This document shows, piece after piece, positions 43,514 to 51,807 of a stretch of 64,000 bases of DNA. Position 1 is the stretch's first letter; every line of letters starts with the position of its first letter. The DNA is from Pelosinus sp. UFO1. GTDB taxonomy: Bacteria; Bacillota; Negativicutes; DSM-13327. The notes beneath the pieces were generated by a model. That model saw nothing but the letters and a program-made list of their open reading frames with translations. It did no database searches and was not told the DNA's origin. The stretch spans positions 3,526,001 through 3,590,000 of the forward strand of contig NZ_CP008852.1 of NCBI RefSeq assembly GCF_000725345.1. The letters are read 5' to 3'. The position numbers and the translations under genes were made by a program.

Positions 43514-43557
43514 TAATATATCTGAAGAGATGAACTTAAATATAATGTAGGTCCATC
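43514..43557. other. Perfect 11-bp stem hairpin upstream of the ECF gene
   Basis: CTGAAGAGATG and CATCTCTTCAG are separated by about 22 bases, in the leader of the ECF gene on the minus strand. A T-rich run lies on the plus-strand side (CAATTTTTTC). Could be a leader structure; no known riboswitch consensus was recognised. Confidence 0.4.
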
Positions 43558-43596
43558 TCTTCAGATTGTCAATTTTTTCAATTACAGCCTCTTTTG

Positions 43597-43668
43597 AGTG
43601 TCAAGGGGACAGGTCCCTTGACACTTGCACCTTTCTTACCATTTCACGGTTTAGTTCCAATATCTCCG
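43597..43668 (-). repeat. Type-B repeat with short RAYT tail
   Basis: TGTCAAGGGGACAGGTCCCTTGACA plus TTACCATTTCACGGTTTAGT. The core has a perfect GGGAC/GTCCC pairing here. Confidence 0.75.
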
Positions 43669-43798
43669 CTTATCTCCTGTGGGCAACCTAAGGTATTACC
43701 AATACCAATAAAGCTGGAATCACATTTAGAACGGTTCCTTGCAGTGGCGCCACACATTCTTTTGAAAGCTACTTACTGATACGGAATGTAAAAGAACT

Positions 43799-43975
43799 TC
43801 AAGTTACTGAAAGTTCCTTTTTTACAGCATCCAACATATTGGATTTGATCAAAACTTTATCATTGGGCTTAATGAATTGAGATATTCCTCCTAATTCATC
43901 AAGTAATTCTTGCATAGCTAATTTTACCACCTGCTCATCATAGGTATCTGCTTTGGTAACTACTACTTTAACCAT
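43799..43975 (-). pseudogene. DUF362 protein, N-terminal remnant
   Basis: 58 codons from ATG 43975 (GAGGGG upstream): MVKVVVTKADTYDEQVVKLA then LGGISQFIKPNDKVLIKSNM, the start of DUF362 iron-sulphur-linked proteins normally about 370 residues long. It stops at TGA right after KKELSVT. The remaining 3' part is missing and type-B repeat sequence lies further downstream. Confidence 0.65.
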
Positions 43976-44041
43976 CTGAATGTCCCCTCACTTAATTATA
44001 ATGAACCCCTAAATATACACTCTTATCTATGAGGTTATAAT

Positions 44042-45628
44042 TTATTTTTTATTTTTTAGTCTAATTATTTTTTCCCCAATTCTAGGAATTCTAAGAATAT
44101 CTTTTTCATGTAATCCTCTAAATAAAATCAAACATAAAAAATATATGATACAACCAGATAAAATTGAAATTATAGTAGATAATGTATTACTTAAAGATTC
44201 AATCATTACAAGTCTGTACGCTATTGTGACTATGACTCCCATCACTATAGTAGAAATAACAGTTTTCATAATGTCTTTATAAGAGATATCTAACCCAACA
44301 AAACGATATACAAAATAGATATTTAAAGAAACAGCTACTCCAAGGTCAACATTAGTTGCCCAAGCTGCTCCGTTGACACCAAATTCAGGCATAGCAGTAA
44401 GTACCCAACTTAGACCGATCTTAATTAGAGCTGCTATCAGCATATTTAACATGGGTATACTAGTACGACCTAAACCATGTAAGATTGCTGTCGTCACTTG
44501 ATGAAGTCCAAGTAAAAGAATCGCGATCGATAAAATAGCAATTACATTCCCTGCATTGGGCGTATTATATAATAATTGCGAAATTGGAGTAGCTAATAAA
44601 AGTAATCCTGCAAAACTAGGTAATAAAATAATGACAGAAAGACGTATTACTTCGCTAATACGATAGTGAATGCTATTTAGATTACCTAAAGCCAGTGCAT
44701 TTGAGATTGCTGGAACTAGACTCACTGCTAATGAAGCGGTTAAAACAGTAGGAAAATTAATCAGTGCACTTGACATTCCAGTCAAATATCCAAATAATTC
44801 AGTCGCTTCCTGTACAGAATATCCAGCAACTTCTAGCCGTGCTGGGACAATCAATATATCGATATTAGCTATAATTGGTGCCATAACATTTGCTAATAAT
44901 ACTGGTAGAGAGAGTCGCATTATACGGGAATTAATAGAAATCCATGGTTCTTTGGTTTCTATTAAACAATTCGCTTTTGCCACATAAAAATAAGACCTAT
45001 ATTTCCAATAATAATAAATTAGCACGCTCAGTGCAGCCACTGCTCCAGCAAAGGCTCCAAAACTTGCGCCTGCCGCTGCATATTGTAAGCCATATGGAAG
45101 CAGTATATATGCCAAACATAACATAGTTATAACTCTAAACAATTGTTCTACAATCTGAGAAACTGCCGTAGGCTTCATGATTTGAAATCCTTGAAAATAG
45201 CCACGAAAACTAGCAATAATGGTAACAAAAATAACCGATGGTGTTAAGGCAATAATAGAATAATAGGCCCGAGAATCACGAATTATATTATTTTCGATCA
45301 ACCAACCTGCTCCATAGTATAAAATAACTGTCGCCAATACCCCAATTATAATCATTTGAGACAATGCAACTTTAAAGATTCTCTTTGCACCATAAAAATC
45401 TGAAATCGCTGCTTTTTCAGCAACTAATATAGAAAGAGCCACAGGAATACCAGCAGATGAAACACTAATTGCTAATAAGTACATAGGAAAAGCGATATTA
45501 TATAGTCCTAACCCTTCGCCTCCTAATAATCTTGATAAAAAAATAAGCTGCGCTGCTCCAATAAATTTAACAACAAAATTAGCGAGAGTTAGCATTAAAG
45601 TTCCTTTTATAAAAGAATTACTCGGCAA
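44042..45628 (-). CDS. spoVB: SpoVB/MurJ-type polysaccharide flippase
   Basis: 528 residues with 13-14 membrane segments: FIKGTLMLTLANFVVKFIGA, FLSRLLGGEGLGLYNIAFPM, ASFRGYFQGFQIMKPTAVSQ, HGLGRTSIPMLNMLIAALIK. These match stage V sporulation protein B and related MATE-like flippases for lipid-linked cell-wall precursors during cortex synthesis. Start is TTG 45628 with AGGGGG 8 bases upstream. Monocistronic. Confidence 0.85.
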   Translation of the reverse strand: MPSNSFIKGTLMLTLANFVVKFIGAAQLIFLSRLLGGEGLGLYNIAFPMYLLAISVSSAGIPVALSILVAEKAAISDFYGAKRIFKVALSQMIIIGVLATVILYYGAGWLIENNIIRDSRAYYSIIALTPSVIFVTIIASFRGYFQGFQIMKPTAVSQIVEQLFRVITMLCLAYILLPYGLQYAAAGASFGAFAGAVAALSVLIYYYWKYRSYFYVAKANCLIETKEPWISINSRIMRLSLPVLLANVMAPIIANIDILIVPARLEVAGYSVQEATELFGYLTGMSSALINFPTVLTASLAVSLVPAISNALALGNLNSIHYRISEVIRLSVIILLPSFAGLLLLATPISQLLYNTPNAGNVIAILSIAILLLGLHQVTTAILHGLGRTSIPMLNMLIAALIKIGLSWVLTAMPEFGVNGAAWATNVDLGVAVSLNIYFVYRFVGLDISYKDIMKTVISTIVMGVIVTIAYRLVMIESLSNTLSTIISILSGCIIYFLCLILFRGLHEKDILRIPRIGEKIIRLKNKK

Positions 45629-45732
45629 AAGTTCATCCCCCTATTTAAAAATAATCAGTAACGTTATTTTCAAAAAGGTATAATATGGTATATTGTACCT
45701 TTTTATGCTACATTTTACTATTGCAAACAATA

Positions 45733-45775
45733 TCTTTCAACATAATATAAATAATGAGGAGCGAAATCACTCCTC
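45733..45775 (-). terminator. Intrinsic terminator
   Basis: ATGAGGAGT-GATTTCG-CTCCTCAT followed by a TTATTTAT tract on the minus strand, past the 60-residue ORF. Confidence 0.6.
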
Positions 45776-45803
45776 ATAGTAGTTTTAGTATTTAATATCT
45801 TTT

Positions 45804-45986
45804 CTAATCTCGATAAAGATTATCAGAAGCCCTCATTCTAATAAGAGCATCATCACTTAACATACCATCAAAAGCTTCCACAACAAGACTTTCATCATTT
45901 AAAAGATCTGAGACTACTTCCCCGCCATTACCAATTGATCGTAAATCTCCACCTTTTAACTTTTCAAGAATCTCATTCCTATTCAT
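45804..45986 (-). CDS. Small HEAT-repeat-like protein, probably truncated
   Basis: 60 residues: LEKLKGGDLRSIGNGGEVVS, LSDDALIRMRASDNLYRD. The end looks like the first HEAT/DNA-alkylation-repair helix pair of longer proteins (LSDDPxIRMRAADALEK), cut short by a stop. AGGAGGAATTT precedes ATG 45986, so translation is likely. A terminator follows. Either a shortened allele or a pseudogene start. Confidence 0.55.
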   Translation of the reverse strand: MNRNEILEKLKGGDLRSIGNGGEVVSDLLNDESLVVEAFDGMLSDDALIRMRASDNLYRD

Positions 45987-46018
45987 AAATTCCTCCTAAA
46001 TTGGAGCTACCCCCCATT

Positions 46019-46320
46019 AAGAAATCATAGGGACGGTTCTTCTGAGTCACTCCCATCTTTTTGTCTCATGCCATAAATATATGATCATAAGATTTTCTTT
46101 GAAAAACAATATCCCATATTTCTATCCTAGCTTACCATTAAAATACAAAACTCCTGCAAGACTAGGCTGTTTTGCAGGAGTTTGTCGTATATATTGCTTT
46201 TTTGATCAGCTCTAACTATTGTCTATTGTCTCTGCTCATTGCATGGACAGGGGTTTGGCATGGTGACTTGCATTCACCTACTTCTATCACTAGTAAATGA
46301 CAGAGAGGACGTCAGGCTTT
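46019..46320. repeat. Full type-A, type-H and type-D fragments
   Basis: ATCATAGGGACGGTTCTTCTGAGTC with spacer and CTCCTGCA/TGCAGGAG hairpin to about 46184; ACAGGGGTTTGGCATGGTGA at 46246; ATGACAGAGAGGACGTC at 46297, adjoining the SDR stop. Confidence 0.75.
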
Positions 46321-46334
46321 GGCGGAACAGCTTC

Positions 46335-47108
46335 TTAGTTTGTTGTAAGACCTCCGTCAACAGGAAAAATCCCTCCCGTAACCCATTTTGCCTGATCTGA
46401 TGCTAGAAAAACAGCCATATTGGCTATATCTTTCGGTTCCCCGATTGTTTGCAACGGATAAATTGATTTAATCATTGAGTTGAAACGGTCTTTTTCTTTC
46501 CTATCAAGGCGCTCCATGTTGCTCTCAACTTGAGGTGTAGCGACAGTACCGGGTGCAATAGCATTAACCCGAACGCCATGTGGCCCTAATTCAAATGCAA
46601 GGGCTTTGGTGAAAGATTCTATAGCCCCTTTTGTCATAGAATATGCTGTCGAGGGTCTATCCGGCAGCATTCTTCTGGAAAAATAAGACGAAATATTAAT
46701 CACATTTCCCCGGGATTGAATTAGATCATCCAGGAAAGCTTGCGTCAACAAATAAGGAGCTTTCACATTTAAATTCAGATGATAATCCAATGTCGGGATA
46801 TCCGTATTCAAAAAAGGTATAAAGCGTGCGATGCCTGCATTATTTACTATAATGTCGATTTTTATGTTTTTTGTACGAACCTGTTCGACTATTTCAGAGA
46901 GTGAATCTTTGTTACTAATATCGGCTGGAATAGAGAGAACAGTTATATCATATTGTTTTAATAATTTTTCCCTATAACCCAATTTTTCCCTGTCTCTTCC
47001 AATAAGAATTAGATTTGCTCCTTGCTCGGCAAAAGCTGTGGCAATTGCAAAACCAATTCCATCACTTCCTCCTGTAATAAGAGCTGTTTTATTAATTAAC
47101 AAATTCAT
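46335..47108 (-). CDS. Short-chain dehydrogenase/reductase (SDR)
   Basis: 257 residues. Cofactor motif TGGSDGIGFAIA, NNAGIARF, catalytic Ser in NVINISSYFSRR and YSMTK (Tyr, Lys), then GPHGVRVNAIAPGTVATP and a C-terminal GGIFPVDGGL: a classical SDR of the 3-oxoacyl-ACP reductase/glucose dehydrogenase type. AGGAGG precedes ATG 47108. It lies 77 bases downstream of a Crp-family gene on the same strand and is probably its target or partner. Confidence 0.88.
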   Translation of the reverse strand: MNLLINKTALITGGSDGIGFAIATAFAEQGANLILIGRDREKLGYREKLLKQYDITVLSIPADISNKDSLSEIVEQVRTKNIKIDIIVNNAGIARFIPFLNTDIPTLDYHLNLNVKAPYLLTQAFLDDLIQSRGNVINISSYFSRRMLPDRPSTAYSMTKGAIESFTKALAFELGPHGVRVNAIAPGTVATPQVESNMERLDRKEKDRFNSMIKSIYPLQTIGEPKDIANMAVFLASDQAKWVTGGIFPVDGGLTTN

Positions 47109-47185
47109 TTACTATCTACCTCCTAAAATCATCAAAAAAATTTCTTCTTTAGTAGGTAGTATAATATACGGATGAAAAACGCTCA

Positions 47186-47797
47186 TTAACATAGGTTAAA
47201 ATTAATAGATTTTTTTATTCTTGATAGGGTAACATTGGTAATACCAAGATACGAAGCCAGATGGTAATCAGGTATTCTTCTGACAAGATCAGGATATTCA
47301 GTGCAGAAATGTCTAAACCTCTCTGTTGCCGAATTTATAAGAAATTCATATTCTCTACGGAACTTATCCTCTACAAATAATTCAGCATAGGACAAAGCAA
47401 ACTTTTCCCAATAACCATGACGAGTTAACCAGGAATGAAAAGATGAAAAATCGCAAACGGAGACTGTAACATTTTCTAAAGCAGATATGTTGAAGAGACT
47501 GTCATTTTTACGGGCCGAAGGAGCAATCGGCCATAGTAATTGGTTTTCCCAAAAAAATCCCTTATTATACTCCTGCCCTTCTAAATTCATATAAAAAAGT
47601 CGAATAATGCCTTTATGGATAAAGAAAACCTTATCCCATTTTTCTCCGGCTTTGACAAGCATTTCGTTGTGAATATATTTCCTTGTAATAAATAAATCCG
47701 AAAGTTCAATTAAATCTTTTTCATCTATATTGATAATATTATAAAAAATGTTTTCTTTTAATAATTCTCCCAAAGTTTTTTTCCCATGCTCTATCAA
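47186..47797 (-). CDS. Crp/Fnr-family regulator
   Basis: 203 residues from TTG 47797. Cyclic-nucleotide-like sensor fold (FITRKYIHNEMLVKAGEKWD, KVFFIHKGIIRLFYMNLEGQ) and C-terminal winged helix YHLASYLGITNVTLSRIKKS. No Cys cluster of FNR type. GGAG lies 8 bases before the TTG; an ATG 33 bases earlier (47830) is formed at the edge of a type-B repeat and has no ribosome binding site. The longer frame through the repeats is spurious. Confidence 0.82.
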   Translation of the reverse strand: MIEHGKKTLGELLKENIFYNIINIDEKDLIELSDLFITRKYIHNEMLVKAGEKWDKVFFIHKGIIRLFYMNLEGQEYNKGFFWENQLLWPIAPSARKNDSLFNISALENVTVSVCDFSSFHSWLTRHGYWEKFALSYAELFVEDKFRREYEFLINSATERFRHFCTEYPDLVRRIPDYHLASYLGITNVTLSRIKKSINFNLC

Positions 47798-47829
47798 AAT
47801 ATTTTCTCCATTCTTAAAAAATAATAACA

Positions 47830-48125
47830 TGTCAAGGGGACAGGTCCTTTGACACTTCACCTTTGGGAGACGCGGGGACGATGGTTCTGTCTTGCAACTT
47901 CTTTCGAAAGGGACACGGGACAGGTTCCTTGTCCCAAATAAAAACACTAGCTTTAAAGATTCGAGGGGACGGTTCTCTTGAGTCACTCCTATCTTCTTGC
48001 CTCATGTCATCAATGTATAAACATAAGCTTTTCTTCGAAAACAGTCTCCCATATTTCTATCCTATTTACCATTAAAATACAAAACTCCTGCAAGGCTAGC
48101 TACTTTGCAGGAGTTTATCGCTATA
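47830..48125. repeat. B + C composite followed by full type-A repeat
   Basis: 47830-47957 repeats 10624-10752 almost base for base. Type A follows at 47959 with ATTCGAGGGGACGGTTCTCT and the hairpin CTCCTGCAAG...TTTGCAGGAG at about 48085-48115. Confidence 0.85.
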
Positions 48126-48291
48126 TATTGTTTTTTGATCATCTCTTCTTATGCGGAGTCTACAATGGTTCTTTTTAAAAGACAAGACTTATGATACTGG
48201 AGAATTTATTATGTAATTAAAGATATACCGTTCTGTCACATTATTGTCATATATTTAGATGTATAATTTAGATAAAAGGAAGGTGTAAATT

Positions 48292-48360
48292 ATGATATCT
48301 ACCATTGCAACTATAGCTATTTTTGTATTTGTTCTAGGATTGTTGGACTTTAGATATTAA
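48292..48360 (+). CDS. Possible 22-residue membrane peptide
   Basis: MISTIATIAIFVFVLGLL plus DFRY: a single hydrophobic helix with a short polar end. AAGGAAGGTG lies 7 bases before the ATG and a TATAAT-like box is at about 48261. Similar in kind to KdpF-sized or type I toxin peptides, but no kdp genes or antisense RNA are recognised. Confidence 0.4.
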   Translation: MISTIATIAIFVFVLGLLDFRY

Positions 48361-48409
48361 ACCGACAGTCAAGGTACCTCACAATCATCATTATAGTAAC
48401 ACTTATATA

Positions 48410-48440
48410 GATTCAAGAGGACGGGTCTTTTGAGTCACTC
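48410..48440. repeat. Type-A core, degenerate
   Basis: ATTCAAGAGGACGGGTCTTTTGAGTC, no downstream composite. Confidence 0.6.
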
Positions 48441-48590
48441 TAGCATTTGCTTGTCTGCTTGTCGCATGGCTACCCGTCCGCCACAAAGTTTTTTTATATT
48501 CTTAGATTTATGATAGCCAATTCGTTTCTTGTTACTGGAATGAACAATCATACAGGAGTGGTATCCTGCAAATTGTTCATATCCTATGTG

Positions 48591-49262
48591 CTACATCCCG
48601 ATGTATTTCACATAATCAAGTATCGGCATGAGCTGCATTTCAAGTTCTGATTTTGTTTCTTCCGATACGTAATTTTGCGTTGCCATTTCATATCCTGCCT
48701 GCTCGACAACTTGCAAATAATCATTTACGGTTGCTTTGATTTTCTCGTCCTTGCTTTTTAAGAGTTTACCGCAGTTGCGATAAATCTCAAGGACAGGATT
48801 GCAGGAAGCAAACACCACTTTCATGGTTTCAAAATTGTTATTGCCCGGAAAGCCGCAGTTGGAAATCACCACAAATTGCTGCGTTTTAGGTTTGGAATCC
48901 GTAAGGTCAAAATTTTCGTCCGAATTTACAATCAGAGGACTTTTCAGCGGCGCGAGCCTGTCGACAAAGTTCTTGAGAGCTGCTGTCATGTTCCATGTAT
49001 AAACAGGCGAAGCGAAGCAAACCACATCAGCAGCATTATATTTGTCCAAAAGCTCTGTCATATCATCCTGCATCACGCATTTTCCTGGTGTTTTAAACCA
49101 GCAGGTAAAGCATCCTTTGCAGTGTCCAATGTTCTTATCAATTAAAAACACATTTTCGGTGTCGGCATCGGCTCTTTTTGCACCGCTCAAAAACGCTTCT
49201 GCAATCACATTTGTGCTGCTGTTTGCCCCGGCAGGGCTGCCGTTAAATACTATAAATTTCAT
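48591..49262 (-). CDS. Flavodoxin-fold NAD(P)H:FMN reductase-like / iron-sulphur flavoprotein-like
   Basis: 223 residues. FMN loop FNGSPAGANSSTNVIAEAF, a Cys cluster HCKGCFTCWFKTPGKC, then FASPVYTWNMTAALKNFVDR. The spaced cysteines after the FMN loop resemble archaeal-type iron-sulphur flavoproteins, though the spacing is not the standard CxxCxxC-x4-7-C. GAGGAG precedes ATG 49262. Possibly an electron carrier or nitro/quinone reductase. Confidence 0.82.
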   Translation of the reverse strand: MKFIVFNGSPAGANSSTNVIAEAFLSGAKRADADTENVFLIDKNIGHCKGCFTCWFKTPGKCVMQDDMTELLDKYNAADVVCFASPVYTWNMTAALKNFVDRLAPLKSPLIVNSDENFDLTDSKPKTQQFVVISNCGFPGNNNFETMKVVFASCNPVLEIYRNCGKLLKSKDEKIKATVNDYLQVVEQAGYEMATQNYVSEETKSELEMQLMPILDYVKYIGM

Positions 49263-49307
49263 TTTGTTTTATTCTCCTCTTTTCATCGCAAGTGTCGCTT
49301 ACCTCTT

Positions 49308-49670
49308 TTAAATAACAGAGCGTCGCAACTCTGAATTTTCGCCATTTCGTTTTTCAATCCAAAGTTCTAACAAAGTATTTACATCATCTGAAAACTCACG
49401 TGTTGTTTGCGTTTCTTTCTTTTCTATTTTTTCCAGTATTTCAAAAGAAAATGTGGTTGCTCCGAACTGTTTCCATGACTCACTCATACACATTTCAGGG
49501 CAAGAATTAGTCGATACTGAAAATGCAAAACGATTTTTCGAACCTTGTATATCTGTTGTTGCTCGAAGCCAAAGATTATCAGCGCCACTGCATCTCACGC
49601 AGTATACCCCGCCAATTATCACTCTATTTTTATACTGCTCTTTCAAATCTTTTTTTGATGGTTTGTCCAT
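49308..49670 (-). CDS. GIY-YIG-like small protein
   Basis: 120 residues: DLKEQYKNRVIIGGVYCVRC, SGADNLWLRATTDIQGSKNR, ESWKQFGATTFSFEILEKIE. The pattern follows small Firmicute GIY-YIG family proteins (KxxGVYxI...G..F.FEILE), but the signature is degenerate (GVYCV, no clear second YIG), so nuclease activity is doubtful. AAGGATGG precedes ATG 49670. It lies 45 bases upstream of the flavoprotein gene. Confidence 0.6.
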   Translation of the reverse strand: MDKPSKKDLKEQYKNRVIIGGVYCVRCSGADNLWLRATTDIQGSKNRFAFSVSTNSCPEMCMSESWKQFGATTFSFEILEKIEKKETQTTREFSDDVNTLLELWIEKRNGENSELRRSVI

Positions 49671-49900
49671 TGATTGATCACCATCCTTTTTAGAATTTAT
49701 TTGTCGTTTTTCATAACCCGCTAACAGCTCTTGACATCAAGGCCAAGAACGCTTGAAAGTTCTAAAATTAAAGAAACGTCAGGACCCTGATGATAATATT
49801 TCCAACTCTGTTATTCTGCATCATTTACCCCCATAGAATAACTATAGCGAACCTTCAGCTATGGTTCAATAAACGCTCCGTAGAGTTACAAATCTAGACG

Positions 49901-50170
49901 AAGCGAGGGGACGGCTCGTTATTGCCTCCCCTAAAGGCATAGACTTCGACATCTTTCACTTAAAACAAAAATGACTACGCTTTTATCAGTCGGACAAAAG
50001 CGTAGTCATTTACAAGAAGCAAGCGGACATTTCCCCCTAAATTGTGCTATGCCTTAAAAATTGATTGATACCAGTAACCCTTGCTATTTACCGTTGTGTT
50101 GCCTCTTTTTATGATAATTCTATATAAAAAAAAGAGAAGCATAGGAACCGTCCCCTCGCTTCCCTTATAT
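49901..50170. repeat. GAAGCG-arm palindromes and a perfect 16-bp inverted repeat
   Basis: GAAGCGAGGGGACGGCTCG at 49901 and, inverted, GAAGCATAGGAACCGTCCCC at 50136. Between them (49969-49984/49996-50011) AAATGACTACGCTTTT and AAAAGCGTAGTCATTT form a perfect hairpin. No gene found in 49671-50427; a GGGACA..TGTCCC hairpin lies at about 50277-50304. Confidence 0.7.
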
Positions 50171-50427
50171 GAAGATAAACATGTTATTTGTGCGATGGAT
50201 TCTGATAATGTCACGGATATATTGCAAATAGTTTGGCGACTAGAATAATACCGAGGGTGTCTATTTTTTTTTTATTGGGACATAGTTCCTGTCCCTTGTC
50301 CCATTATATTTTGGGATGCGAAGCAAGAAAAGAACGTATATTTTTAGATGATTAAGAAGGCTTTGACCTCTTCGATGTCAACGCTATTATCAGACCAACT
50401 GAGTTATATCTACGTATTCTCTAAACC

Positions 50428-50997
50428 CTAGGCGTCCATCTTTTTCAACAATAAGGCCATATTCTCCCCTAAAGTTCGCATACTCTGCAGGCCTTCGATA
50501 TCTTTCTCAACATCGCCGATTTTGTTGGCGATAACGTTGTTAGATCCTCCGACAATAAACATTTGCATATTCAAGAAAAAATGAAACATGGTGTCTAGTG
50601 CATGTACCGCGCCATTGCGTCGCACAGCCACAACAGCTGCTCCGACCTTGTGTTTGTACATGCGATCATTTGCTCGGGCCACATATCCGGCCCTGTCAAT
50701 CAATGATTTCATTTCGCTCGTCACATCGTTAAAATAAACTGGTGAGCCAAAAATAATGCCATCGGCAGCCATAATTTTTTCTATCCAATCGTTAAGTGGA
50801 TCTCCAGTAACCGCACAAGTCTTTGTTTTGTTTTTGTAGCATAAATTACATGCGGTGCATCCCTGCTTTAAAACACCGCCAACTTGAACCAGTTTAGTCT
50901 CAATACCATTCTTTTCCAACTCAGCAAACACAACTTTGATAATGGCGGCAGTATTCCCACTCCTCCTTGGACTCCCGTTAAACGCTACTACTTTCAT
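50428..50997 (-). CDS. NADPH-dependent FMN reductase family protein
   Basis: 189 residues. FMN loop AFNGSPRRSGNTAAIIKVVF, cysteines GCTACNLCYKNKTKTC, and FGSPVYFNDVTSEMKSLIDR. Second flavodoxin-like reductase within 2 kb. AGGAGGAATTATA precedes ATG 50997. It follows the citD-like remnant by 12 bases. Roles in quinone, nitro or metal reduction are known for the family. Confidence 0.85.
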   Translation of the reverse strand: MKVVAFNGSPRRSGNTAAIIKVVFAELEKNGIETKLVQVGGVLKQGCTACNLCYKNKTKTCAVTGDPLNDWIEKIMAADGIIFGSPVYFNDVTSEMKSLIDRAGYVARANDRMYKHKVGAAVVAVRRNGAVHALDTMFHFFLNMQMFIVGGSNNVIANKIGDVEKDIEGLQSMRTLGENMALLLKKMDA

Positions 50998-51009
50998 TAT
51001 AATTCCTCC

Positions 51010-51282
51010 TCAGCCATTATACCTTTTCATTACTCTAGTGTCACAGTAGCTCATGTGCTGTAAATCCTTAAGTTTTAATAAGTTTATAAGTTCTGCAATC
51101 TGAAAGACATTCGTGACCCCATAACTCGCGCATGCATTATATAATCCCCCAGCTCCTTTATCCAGCACTTTCACGTGCGCATCCGTGCAGTCTGCTTTTT
51201 TTACTATATCTAGAATCAAAGCCTCTAAATAATCGCCATATTGTCGTTGTACGGTTGAAATCAGTTCTACAGTAATACCCAT
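51010..51282 (-). pseudogene. CitD-like (citrate lyase acyl carrier) frame, frameshifted
   Basis: The first half reads ELISTVQRQYGDYLEALILD and DAHVKVLDKGA, strongly resembling citrate lyase gamma subunit (SIVxKQFG...VxVxDKGALD). After a GGGGG run the frame is unrelated (GGLYNACASYG). Removing one G restores DYIMHARVMGSRMSF, like the CitD end RARVxxA. No good ribosome binding site, and no citE, citF or citC nearby. Probably a decayed citD. Confidence 0.5.
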
Positions 51283-51503
51283 CCAGCCTGGGGACTGACA
51301 GTAACTAAGGCGTCATTTGTTTCTTCAAATTCGACTATTTTATTGATATCCAAATTATACTATAGGGAAAAGTATAAAACTAATATTATAATAAGTATAA
51401 TAGTTATACTTATTTACATATAATCCAAGGAGGAATTCTCTATGAATTGCGCCAGTAAGAGGTGCTTACATATTGCCGATCATACTACCACCTTTGAATA
51501 AAA

Positions 51504-51532
51504 CTCGCGGGGACGGTTCTTTTGAGTCATTC
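51504..51532. repeat. Type-A core
   Basis: ACTCGCGGGGACGGTTCTTTTGAGT. The surrounding 51283-51674 has no supported gene. Confidence 0.7.
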
Positions 51533-51674
51533 TTTTCGATTGTTTCCCATACACAATGTAAAAATCCTTTGCCATCTGAAGTCAAGCGCGAAAATGGTCA
51601 GTCAGGAAATATTGACAAGAATATCAAAATAAATTATAATCATTTTGACGATTATCGAAGTATAATATTTTGAA

Positions 51675-51718
51675 ATAGAGACTATCTGCAACGTAAATAA
51701 TCTGCAGATAGTCTCTAT
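51675..51718. other. Perfect 16-bp inverted repeat
   Basis: ATAGAGACTATCTGCA and TGCAGATAGTCTCTAT with a 12-base loop, 90 bases before the OYE gene. Terminator-like or an operator; only a weak T-tract follows. Confidence 0.55.
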
Positions 51719-51807
51719 TCGCCAAAACAATTCGATGATTATAAAAATGTAGAATTATCGAAACAGCTATTTTGCCCACAAAATTAACATATAGGAGTGA
51801 AGATTAG

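Noticed and set aside
47797-47986. N-terminal extension of the Crp-family gene
   Set aside because: The added residues (RNLSRVPFERSCKTEPSSPR) are translated B/C repeats, not a domain.
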